Shown here piece after piece: positions 53,432 to 60,371 of a DNA stretch of 64,000 nt. The notes beneath the pieces were generated by a model. The model made no database searches, was not told the DNA's origin, and was given only the letters and a program-made list of their open reading frames with translations. Each line of letters starts with the position of its first letter. Positions within the stretch are counted from its first letter, which is position 1. The DNA is from Neobacillus endophyticus (lineage in GTDB: Bacteria; Bacillota; Bacilli; Bacillales; Cytobacillaceae). The DNA lies in NCBI RefSeq assembly GCF_013248975.1, contig NZ_JABRWH010000001.1, positions 3,926,001 through 3,990,000 of the forward strand, read 5' to 3'. The position numbers and the translations under genes are program-made.

Positions 53432-53872
53432 TTATAGGCTCGAATTTGGATCATCCTTTTTTAAAACGTTTATTCGTTTTTTAGATTGAATAAAACTTAT
53501 AAAGCAAAGGAATGACATTGGAGCACAGTACCAAACAAAGATAAAACCTCCGTTGTAATAGAAAGGTAGATAAGCAACAGATACACCAAATAAAACAAAC
53601 GATAAAATTAAGTAGATACCAATGCATAGATGATAAAAGCTATATTGCGCAATGCTCGTCATCTCCTTTTTCAAGAGAAGATTTAGATTTCGATCAGTTT
53701 GATAAAAAAGGAATAAAGAGATTAGTAGGAAAAATGCGTAGAATGGAAGTGAATAAATATAGAGAGATACACCTAATACGCAGAAATAGAAGCTTAAGCA
53801 AAAGAAAACTCCAGAAAAAAATAATGGCGTCAGAAATTTATAAACGTTTCCATTTTGATCTAGTGGTTTCAA
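53432..53872 (-). CDS. Hypothetical four-helix membrane protein
   Basis: A 146-residue protein with four predicted membrane helices: FLTPLFFSGVFFCLSFYFCVL, YIYSLPFYAFFLLISLFLFY, FYHLCIGIYLILSFVLFGV and GGFIFVWYCAPMSFLCFISF. A basic C-terminal tail follows. The TTG preceded by GGGGGATG fits better than the ATG adjoining that box. I do not recognise a family. It is transcribed alone, 0.1 kb after corA in the divergent sense. Confidence 0.65.
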   Translation of the reverse strand: MKPLDQNGNVYKFLTPLFFSGVFFCLSFYFCVLGVSLYIYSLPFYAFFLLISLFLFYQTDRNLNLLLKKEMTSIAQYSFYHLCIGIYLILSFVLFGVSVAYLPFYYNGGFIFVWYCAPMSFLCFISFIQSKKRINVLKKDDPNSSL

Positions 53873-54172
53873 ATACATCCCCCTTTTATCCAGCCTTGTC
53901 TTATTAATCCATCTTATGCACAAAAAATTTGAATTATGTGGGACAAAATAACTTTAAGACATCAATAGGCTGGATATCTAAAGGAAAGAGGGAGGCAACC
54001 CTGAAGTATAATTACTTTTTAAATAGAAGAAACACGATTAAATAAAATGTCCAGCCGGCGATTTTAAAAATACTTACGGCTGGACATTAGAAAGTCCATA
54101 ATGGCTGGATTTCCTTAAATTAAATCTAAATGATTTGAATCGAGTCGCAACTTTTCTGGGCTTCATTGGATA
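53873..54172. other. Intergenic region with a long hairpin
   Basis: It holds the inverted repeat AATGTCCAGCCG/CGGCTGGACATT at 54047-54088 around an 18-base loop. A third partial copy, ATGGCTGGAT, lies close by. No gene is seen. Confidence 0.5.
54047..54088. repeat. 12-bp inverted repeat
   Basis: AATGTCCAGCCG and its complement with an 18-base AT-rich spacer. It has no T-tract, so it looks more like a protein-binding or RNA structural element than a terminator. Confidence 0.55.
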
Positions 54173-54271
54173 TTATTCATTCATCATTTTAAAAAACATA
54201 TATGTTGATACCCCCATAGCTGCTATAAACAAACCAACATCAGCAACAGTATACCAATAATATGGATCCAT
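54173..54271 (-). CDS. Small single-pass membrane protein, 32 residues
   Basis: A 32-residue peptide, MDPYYWYTVADVGLF then one hydrophobic helix, ending FFKMMNE. AAGGGTGAT lies four bases before the ATG, a good ribosome binding site. It resembles in length and charge layout the 29-residue peptide encoded after the second qoxD (Met-Asp start, one helix, FK...E end). It lies 0.76 kb from that operon and on the opposite strand. Function unknown. Confidence 0.6.
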   Translation of the reverse strand: MDPYYWYTVADVGLFIAAMGVSTYMFFKMMNE

Positions 54272-54331
54272 AGTATCACCCTTCTTCAGCTAATCGATGA
54301 AATGACTGAACCAATGTATAACAAGTTGAGA

Positions 54332-54370
54332 ACCCAGCTTCTATTATATTTTGAAGCTGGGTTTAGTTTT
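54332..54370. terminator. Terminator-like hairpin
   Basis: Perfect stem AACCCAGCTTC/GAAGCTGGGTT with an 11-base loop, followed by TAGTTTT. Confidence 0.6.
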
Positions 54371-54649
54371 AGAATTTACTTCTCCAAACACATTTACGTT
54401 AGTAATTAATAGCAGTAATTTCATCATTCCTTTTTTAAGAGATATATTAATGAAGCGATTCATGTTCACTTATTAAAATGATGTTTAAAAATCGATGTTG
54501 AATAGACGATTTAGTGAAAATTCCAACCATTTTCTATTTTGGATATCCTGTTTCCATAAAAAGCGATTTTTGTTCTGGCGTAATATGGAATAAAACATGG
54601 GAATAGAGGAAACCTTAAAATTAATTCAAATAGCAGGGAAGGTATGTAT
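54371..54649. other. Intergenic region upstream of the 76-residue membrane protein
   Basis: AT-rich and non-coding. It probably carries the promoter of the next gene; no element can be assigned. Confidence 0.4.
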
Positions 54650-54880
54650 ATGACGAGAATGACCAAGACATTAATCTTTGTAGAAGTTTTAATTGGAATT
54701 TTATTTTTGTTTTATGAGTTTTTCACAGGACAACCATGGGCGAGTGATGGAGTTCCATGGACAATGGAGGGGAATTTCCATTTTAATATAGCTCTTGGTT
54801 TTTTTACCGCAGCAGGATTCACACTAATATTGGGTGGAGTAATTGGATCAATTGGCAGGAGAAATCATTCAAAGGAATGA
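54650..54880 (+). CDS. Two-helix membrane protein
   Basis: A 76-residue protein with helices at TLIFVEVLIGILFLFYEFF and LGFFTAAGFTLILGGVIG, joined by a short loop with acidic and aromatic residues (GQPWASDGVPWTMEG). I do not recognise the family. The second ATG is used because it lies seven bases after GGAAGG. It is followed by a terminator and, 150 bases on, the second qox operon, so it may be functionally linked but is separately transcribed. Confidence 0.65.
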   Translation: MTRMTKTLIFVEVLIGILFLFYEFFTGQPWASDGVPWTMEGNFHFNIALGFFTAAGFTLILGGVIGSIGRRNHSKE

Positions 54881-54893
54881 ACTCTTCTTCCCA

Positions 54894-54922
54894 GAGCTGT
54901 CACACTGGCAGCTTTTCTTTTG
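54894..54922 (+). terminator. Terminator upstream of the second qox operon
   Basis: Stem AGCTG/CAGCT with inner pairs, followed by TTTTCTTTT. Confidence 0.65.
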
Positions 54923-55033
54923 TGAAAACTGTCCAGGTTAGTAGTAAAAGCGAAAGAGGCAAGGTTATCGATTTTTTGTTGTTCACTGGTTGTGTGTCTT
55001 CATAATGACAATGAAAACGATGGGGGATTGAAA

Positions 55034-55954
55034 GTGAATAAATGGATTCAATATAGTAAGTATTCTTTCTTTAGTTTGTTGGTCGCAATGCTTGTGACTG
55101 GTTGTGACAGAAGTAAATATATTGTTCTTGATCCAAAAGGGCCTGTAGGTCAGCAAGAATTGGATTTGATTATTATTTCTGTTATTTTATGTGCGATCAT
55201 CATCATTCCAGTTACGGCCATCTTTGTTTATATTTTAATTCGATTTAGAGATAAGCCGGGAAATAATGCTCCTTATCAACCTGAGTGGCAGGATAGCAAA
55301 GTGCTAGAAATAGTTTGGTGGGGAATTCCTGTGGTAATTGTCGCGATTCTCGGGGTTTATACTGCTAAAACGACCATTAATTTAACAAAACCTCCTGTAA
55401 AGGATGTAAAACCAGTTGTTGTTCAGGTAACTTCCTTAGATTGGAAATGGCTGTTTACTTATCCGGGTCAAAAGGTTGCAACCGTCAATTATGCGGTAAT
55501 TCCTACAGGAGTCCCCATTCAATTTGTTCTAACCTCCGATGCTCCGATGAATTCGTTCTGGGTACCGCAACTTGGAGGGCAAGAATATACGATGCCGGGT
55601 ATGTCCATGGGATTATGGCTTCAAGCAGATAAACCTGGTAATTATTTCGGTTCTGGTGCCAACTTTACCGGACGAGGCTTTGCCCATATGCAATTTAGAG
55701 TCAAAGCTGTAAGCCAAGCAGATTTTAATTTGTGGGCTGCAGGCCTTAAGAAAAGTTCACCAGCCCTCACAAAGGCCGGATATGGAGATTTGTCCAAACC
55801 AGGTAATGTGAAAGAGCTAAGCTTTTCTTCTTATCCAAAGAACTTATATGAAAACATCGTAAATAAAAACGGTGGAATCTATTACCACCATATGCACAAT
55901 ATGGGTGATTCAATGGAAATGCAAAAAACAACTATGCATAAACACAATCATTAA
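55034..55954 (+). CDS. qoxA: Menaquinol oxidase subunit II, lipoprotein (copy 2)
   Basis: A 306-residue paralogue of the first qoxA. The lipobox is MLVTGC, and the two helices and the cupredoxin domain are conserved; long blocks are identical (TMPGMSMGLWLQADK, FGSGANFTG). CuA ligands are absent. The C-terminal tail again is His/Met-rich (HHMHNMGDSMEMQ ... HKHNH). The GTG start eight bases after GGGGGA matches the first copy in N-terminal length. First gene of the second qoxABCD operon. Confidence 0.93.
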   Translation: MNKWIQYSKYSFFSLLVAMLVTGCDRSKYIVLDPKGPVGQQELDLIIISVILCAIIIIPVTAIFVYILIRFRDKPGNNAPYQPEWQDSKVLEIVWWGIPVVIVAILGVYTAKTTINLTKPPVKDVKPVVVQVTSLDWKWLFTYPGQKVATVNYAVIPTGVPIQFVLTSDAPMNSFWVPQLGGQEYTMPGMSMGLWLQADKPGNYFGSGANFTGRGFAHMQFRVKAVSQADFNLWAAGLKKSSPALTKAGYGDLSKPGNVKELSFSSYPKNLYENIVNKNGGIYYHHMHNMGDSMEMQKTTMHKHNH

Positions 55955-55967
55955 ACAGGAGGTTTTT

Positions 55968-57953
55968 ATGAATACATCGGGCTTTTTTGTAACTGGCGAT
56001 CCCATGATTTATGGGGCGGATGTTTCCATCGTATTAGCAACTGTAGCGATCATTGCCTCTCTAACTTATTTGAAAAAATGGGGTTGGCTCTGGAAGGAAT
56101 GGCTAACAACAGTTGACCATAAAAAAATTGGCATTATGTATCTTCTTTCGGCATTATTAATGCTATTTCGTGGCGGTGTAGATGCCATCCTTATGAGGTT
56201 GCAGCTTGCCGTTCCTAATAACCGTTTTTTAGCTTCAGACCACTATAATGAGATTTTCACAACACATGGAACGATTATGATTTTGTTTATGGCGATGCCA
56301 TTCATGTTTGCCTTATTTAACATGGTTGTTCCTCTGCAGATTGGGGCCAGGGATGTTGCCTATCCGGCATTAAACGCGATCAGCTTTTGGTTTTTCTTCA
56401 TAGGAGCTATGCTATTTAATCTTTCCTTTGTTATAGGTGGTTCTGCCGATTCAGGCTGGCTGGCTTATCCGCCATTATCGGAAGATCAATTTAGCCCAGG
56501 GCCAGGGCAAAACTTTTGGATATGGGGGATTCAGATCTCGGGAATTGGAAGTTTGGCAACGGGAATCAACTTTATAGTGACGATCTTAAAAATGCGTACA
56601 CCATCCATGCGCTTAAGGGATATGCCATTATTTACATGGTCTGTTTTATCATCATCCATTGCGATTTTAGGTGTTTTCCCTATCCTTACTGTCGCGTTAA
56701 TCATGTTGACAATTGACCGATTATTCGGCGGACACTTCTTTACTATGGATGCCGGCGGTAATCCAATGATGTGGGTAAACTTGATCTGGATGTGGGGACA
56801 CCCTGAAGTATATATTGTCGTATTACCTGCATTCGGTGTTTTCTCAGAGGTTGTTGCAACGTTCTCCAAAAAACATATTTTTGGCTACGCCTCAATGGTA
56901 TTTTCAATGATTGCTATTGCAGTTGTCTCTTACTATACTTGGGTACACCATTTCTTTACCATGGGTGCCGGGGCAGATGTAAATATTGTATTTGCTATTT
57001 GTACAATGATTATTGCTATACCCACAGGTGTTAAAGTATTTAACTGGCTGTTTACAATGTACCGAGGAAGGATTCGACTGACACAACCAATGTTATGGTT
57101 CTGTGCCTTTGTTCCATGTTTTCTTGTTGGTGGTGCAACAGGCGTTATGCTTGCTGCTGCACCCGCGGACTATCAATATCACAACAGTTATTTCCTGATT
57201 GCTCACTTCCATCAAGTTTTAATCGGAGGAGTTGTGTTTGGTTACTTGGCAGGCTTGTACTATTGGTGGCCAAAACTTTTCGGATTTAAGTTAAATGATC
57301 GTTTAGGACAATGGGGATTCTGGTTGTGGCAAATTGGTTTCTATGTTTGCTTTATGCCACAATATGCTCTTGGCTTCATGGGGATGACTCGTAGAATTTA
57401 TACCTATAATCAATCCGCAGGATGGAATATGGGCTGGGCCCCGTTAAACTTCATCTCTTCGGTTGGAGCATTTATAATGGGATTGGGTTTCATCTTCCAA
57501 GTTTGGCAAATTCTTTATAGTATTAAACACGGTGAAAGAGATACCACGGGTGATGCCTGGGACGGCCGTACTTTAGAGTGGTCGATTCCGTCACCGCCGC
57601 CAGCTTACAATTTCGCCGTGTTACCTGTTGTTCATGGTCGTGATGCTTGGTGGCATCAAAAAGAAGAAATGAGAATAGAGGACTATAAACCGGATCCAGT
57701 AAAATATGAACCCATTCATATGCCCAAAAATACAGGAATCCCTTTCATTATGTCATGCTTTTTCTTTGTTGCGGGATTTGGATTTACCTTTGAGTGGTAT
57801 TGGATGGGAATTATCGGTCTAATTGGTGTAGCGATCACATTATTCATTCGTTCCTTCCAGTATGATACTGATTTCTATATTCCAGTTGATGAAATCGAAA
57901 GGACTGAAAAAGATTTAAGAAGTCATGGATCATTCCATAGAACTGCAACTTAG
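55968..57953 (+). CDS. qoxB: Menaquinol oxidase subunit I (copy 2)
   Basis: A 661-residue catalytic subunit, highly similar along its length to the first copy. All heme a, heme a3 and CuB ligands seen in copy 1 are present (TTHGTIMI, WGHPEVYIVVLPAFG, TWVHHFFTMGAG, HFHQVLIGG). Differences cluster in loops and the C-terminal extension. The ATG after AACAGGAGGTTTTT is used; a longer frame overlapping qoxA is rejected. It lies 13 bases after qoxA. Confidence 0.95.
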   Translation: MNTSGFFVTGDPMIYGADVSIVLATVAIIASLTYLKKWGWLWKEWLTTVDHKKIGIMYLLSALLMLFRGGVDAILMRLQLAVPNNRFLASDHYNEIFTTHGTIMILFMAMPFMFALFNMVVPLQIGARDVAYPALNAISFWFFFIGAMLFNLSFVIGGSADSGWLAYPPLSEDQFSPGPGQNFWIWGIQISGIGSLATGINFIVTILKMRTPSMRLRDMPLFTWSVLSSSIAILGVFPILTVALIMLTIDRLFGGHFFTMDAGGNPMMWVNLIWMWGHPEVYIVVLPAFGVFSEVVATFSKKHIFGYASMVFSMIAIAVVSYYTWVHHFFTMGAGADVNIVFAICTMIIAIPTGVKVFNWLFTMYRGRIRLTQPMLWFCAFVPCFLVGGATGVMLAAAPADYQYHNSYFLIAHFHQVLIGGVVFGYLAGLYYWWPKLFGFKLNDRLGQWGFWLWQIGFYVCFMPQYALGFMGMTRRIYTYNQSAGWNMGWAPLNFISSVGAFIMGLGFIFQVWQILYSIKHGERDTTGDAWDGRTLEWSIPSPPPAYNFAVLPVVHGRDAWWHQKEEMRIEDYKPDPVKYEPIHMPKNTGIPFIMSCFFFVAGFGFTFEWYWMGIIGLIGVAITLFIRSFQYDTDFYIPVDEIERTEKDLRSHGSFHRTAT

Positions 57954-57966
57954 GAGGTAATAAAAA

Positions 57967-58572
57967 ATGCATCCAAGCACCTCTGCTCATGCTTCAGAGC
58001 ATGAACATGGCCATGTTGATCAAGAAGAGTTAAAAATATTAGGATTTTGGATATTTCTAGTAACAGACTGTCTTTTATTTGCAACATTTTTTTCAGCGTA
58101 TGCCGTTTTACATACTCATACAAATGGCGGCTTTACACCTAAAGAGTTTGATATTCCTGGATTTATTATTGAAACTTTTGTGTTATTAGTTAGTTCGTTT
58201 ACAAGCGGTTTAGCTGTGTTACAAATGCATAAAGGAAACAAAAAAGGTCTGATCGGTTGGTTAATTGTGACTCTTCTTTTAGGTGCAACGTTTGTTGGGT
58301 TTGAAATTAACGAGTTCACGAATATGGCTTTAGAAGGGGCCACGATTTCGCGAAGCGCGTTTCTTACTTCTTTTTTTTCACTTGTCGGGACGCACGGTTG
58401 TCACGTCACATTCGGGATCTTTTGGATGATAGGCCTGATCTTTCAACTTTCCCGCAAAGGGATTACTACTGTTACTAGACGAAAAATCTCCATTATTAGT
58501 TTATACTGGCACTTTTTAGATGCAGTTTGGATCTTCATATTTACTGTTGTCTACTTAATGGGGGTGATGTAA
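57967..58572 (+). CDS. qoxC: Menaquinol oxidase subunit III (copy 2)
   Basis: A 201-residue subunit III, the same length as copy 1, with the His-rich head (HASEHEHGHVDQEE) and five helices. It is immediately followed by qoxD with no gap. AGGAGGTAATAAAA provides the ribosome binding site. Confidence 0.93.
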   Translation: MHPSTSAHASEHEHGHVDQEELKILGFWIFLVTDCLLFATFFSAYAVLHTHTNGGFTPKEFDIPGFIIETFVLLVSSFTSGLAVLQMHKGNKKGLIGWLIVTLLLGATFVGFEINEFTNMALEGATISRSAFLTSFFSLVGTHGCHVTFGIFWMIGLIFQLSRKGITTVTRRKISIISLYWHFLDAVWIFIFTVVYLMGVM

Positions 58573-58887
58573 TTGTCAACTCACGAACATGCTGAACATA
58601 CTGGGTCCATCAAAGCGTATATTACGGGGTTCGTTCTTTCCATCATTTTGACAATTATCCCCCTTCTTCTAGTAGTAAATCACGTATTAGGTAAAACGGC
58701 TTTAATGGTTAGTATTTTACTTGCAGCTGTCTTACAATTTGTTATTCAGTTGTTCTTCTTCATGCATATTCGTGATGGGGAAGGGCCCAGATACAATGTG
58801 GCTGCATTAATATTAGGTATCGTTTTCGTTGTAACGATCGTTGTAGGAGCGGTTTGGATAATGTCCTTTAACGAAGTTGTTCAATAA
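58573..58887 (+). CDS. qoxD: Menaquinol oxidase subunit IV (copy 2)
   Basis: A 104-residue subunit IV starting at a TTG that directly abuts the qoxC stop. It has the same three helices and FFMHIRDGEG loop as copy 1, with a more His-rich N-terminus (THEHAEHTGS). Completes the second operon's four structural genes, but transcription appears to continue into two more small genes. Confidence 0.93.
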   Translation: MSTHEHAEHTGSIKAYITGFVLSIILTIIPLLLVVNHVLGKTALMVSILLAAVLQFVIQLFFFMHIRDGEGPRYNVAALILGIVFVVTIVVGAVWIMSFNEVVQ

Positions 58888-58909
58888 TAGAAAAACTAGG
58901 AGGTAAATT

Positions 58910-58999
58910 ATGGACGTTGGACTTTATAGTATCTTAGGATTGTTTGCAATGACTATGATTGCAGCCCTATTGATTTTTAAGCGGGCAATGAAAGAATAA
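58910..58999 (+). CDS. 29-residue single-pass membrane protein in the qox operon
   Basis: A 29-residue peptide: short head MDVGLYS, one helix (ILGLFAMTMIAALLIF) and a basic end KRAMKE. It lies 22 bases after qoxD with the strong ribosome binding site AGGAGG at ideal spacing. The first qox operon has no such gene. Size and topology recall the CydX/CydS subunits of bd oxidases, which are tiny single-helix proteins. A similar role in an aa3-type quinol oxidase would be new; this is inference. Confidence 0.7.
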   Translation: MDVGLYSILGLFAMTMIAALLIFKRAMKE

Positions 59000-59072
59000 A
59001 TACAATGTTGGGGCATTTATGTAGATCAGATTGCTGGAACAAAAATAATTGAATAGGATAAGGGGGTTAATA

Positions 59073-59498
59073 ATGAGAAATAAAATATGGATCGTGTTAG
59101 TAGGAGCTGTAATAGTAATTGGAATTGCCGGTTGCGGAGATTCACAAAACAAAGTCCAACCGCAATATGTTGGTACAGCGCAATCTTCTCTGACAAGGCC
59201 TTTTTCAGATATGCTATACGGATTTACAAAAATAGAAAAATACGTATCAAGAGGAGATTATTCATCTGCAACTACTATTTCGAATAATCTTTACGATGAG
59301 TTTCATGATGCCATTCTGCCCCCACTACAAGCGAAAAAGGGAAAAACATATGCAGAGAAAATGGACAAGAAATACGATGAGTTGGGAGATGCAATTAAAA
59401 GAAAGGATAAAGCAAAAATAACAGAGCTTATCAACGTTAATCGGGATAATCTTAGACATATTGCTCCTATGATGGGTGTTTCATTACTCTCATTTTAA
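59073..59498 (+). CDS. Small lipoprotein downstream of qoxD copy 2
   Basis: A 141-residue protein with a signal sequence and lipobox (GIAGC, cysteine near residue 21). A helical domain follows, with repeated Lys/Asp/Glu helices (KIEKYVSRGDYSSATTISNN and EKMDKKYDELGDAIKRKDK). It starts at ATG after AAGGGGG. No terminator separates it from the qox genes, so it is likely co-transcribed. The family is unknown to me. It may assist oxidase assembly or copper delivery, but there is no direct evidence. Confidence 0.7.
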   Translation: MRNKIWIVLVGAVIVIGIAGCGDSQNKVQPQYVGTAQSSLTRPFSDMLYGFTKIEKYVSRGDYSSATTISNNLYDEFHDAILPPLQAKKGKTYAEKMDKKYDELGDAIKRKDKAKITELINVNRDNLRHIAPMMGVSLLSF

Positions 59499-59596
59499 TA
59501 TCCCTTGGAGGGAGTATCAAAGATAAATAAAAAAGACCACCTAAGGCTTGTATTTAACGGTAGTCCTATTAAAGCAGTTAAGATTTTCAAGATTCG

Positions 59597-59640
59597 AGGC
59601 GTGGAGTTCGGTATGAAAACCGGATTCACGCCTTTTTATT
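59597..59640 (+). terminator. Terminator of the second qox operon
   Basis: Stem GGCGTG.../...CACGCC with inner TTCGGT/ACCGGA pairing and a T-tract. Confidence 0.75.
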
Positions 59641-59898
59641 TTATCTATTTATTTCTGAATAGTTTTGCTGCCTTAATGTAAGAACAGCTTAATAATCAAT
59701 TAATTCCGATTGATTTACTATACTTTATAAGATCAGTAAATTTTCAACTTGAAATAGGCGCTTAATTCAGTAACAGTGACCTAATTATATTCATAATTTG
59801 TTGAAGAGAGAACACGTCATATCTGATGTTTTTACACAAATCTGACAACTCTTGATTCAGGTTGATCCTGATTCATTAAATACAAAGGGGAGGAAGAA
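59641..59898 (+). other. Promoter region of the bacteriocin precursor
   Basis: AT-rich and non-coding. The only clear structure is the 9-bp inverted repeat listed next. I cannot assign a -35/-10 pair with confidence. Confidence 0.4.
59853..59875. promoter_or_regulatory. Perfect inverted repeat before the precursor gene
   Basis: TGATTCAGG and its complement CCTGATTCA around the spacer TTGAT, ending about 10 bases before the GGGGAGG ribosome binding site. Either an operator or a 5'-UTR hairpin. Confidence 0.55.
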
Positions 59899-60204
59899 AT
59901 GCATAATTTTCAAAATGAACTTCAAGGGTTGGCAATCGACCCTTATCAAACTGGTGAATTAGTTCCGATAGATCCACAGATTCAGGATCCGCGGATGATG
60001 GGTATGCGCTGTGGAGGCTTCCGTTGTGGAGGTTTCCGTTGTGGAGGTTTTGGTTGCGGCGGTTTCCGTTGCGGTGGTTTCCGTTGTGGAGGTTTTGGCT
60101 GCTTTGGCTGTATAGGCTTTGGATTTGGTTTTGGCTGCGGTGGCTGTGGTGGCTGTGGTGGTTGCTTTGGCGGCTTTAACTGTGTCGGCGTAGTTGTTAT
60201 TTAA
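59899..60204 (+). CDS. Heterocycloanthracin-like TOMM bacteriocin precursor
   Basis: A 101-residue precursor peptide. The leader (HNFQNELQGLAIDPYQTGEL) matches the conserved head of heterocycloanthracin/sonorensin-type precursors as I remember it (FQxELQxL...YQTG). The core from about residue 33 is almost entirely Gly, Cys, Arg and Phe: repeats of RCGGF and GCGGF, then FGC and CGG units, with 13 cysteines and no Ser or Thr. The enzymes encoded downstream would turn the cysteines into thiazoles or thiazolines, giving an antimicrobial peptide. GGGGAGGAAGAA precedes the ATG. Confidence 0.88.
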   Translation: MHNFQNELQGLAIDPYQTGELVPIDPQIQDPRMMGMRCGGFRCGGFRCGGFGCGGFRCGGFRCGGFGCFGCIGFGFGFGCGGCGGCGGCFGGFNCVGVVVI

Positions 60205-60247
60205 ACATTGTTTTTATTTCTGGGGATTTAAGAAAAAATTTTATGAA

Positions 60248-60290
60248 AATGAAGTGTCCCTGCAGGTTCTGCCGCAGGGGCATTTCATTA
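60248..60290 (+). terminator. Attenuator between precursor and modification genes
   Basis: Stem AATGAAGTGtCCCTGC/GCAGGGgCATTTCATT, strong but with only a weak T-tract. It probably lets more precursor than enzyme mRNA accumulate. Confidence 0.65.
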
Positions 60291-60371
60291 CTGTTTATCA
60301 TATTGGACAAAAATTCGTACATAAACTGATAGTACGCAAATAGCAACAATTAGGAAAAAGGAGGAGCGACA

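Noticed and set aside
54992..55033. Upstream in-frame extension of the second qoxA
   Set aside because: It would place the GGGGGA ribosome binding site inside the gene and lengthen the signal peptide; both qoxA copies agree on the later start.
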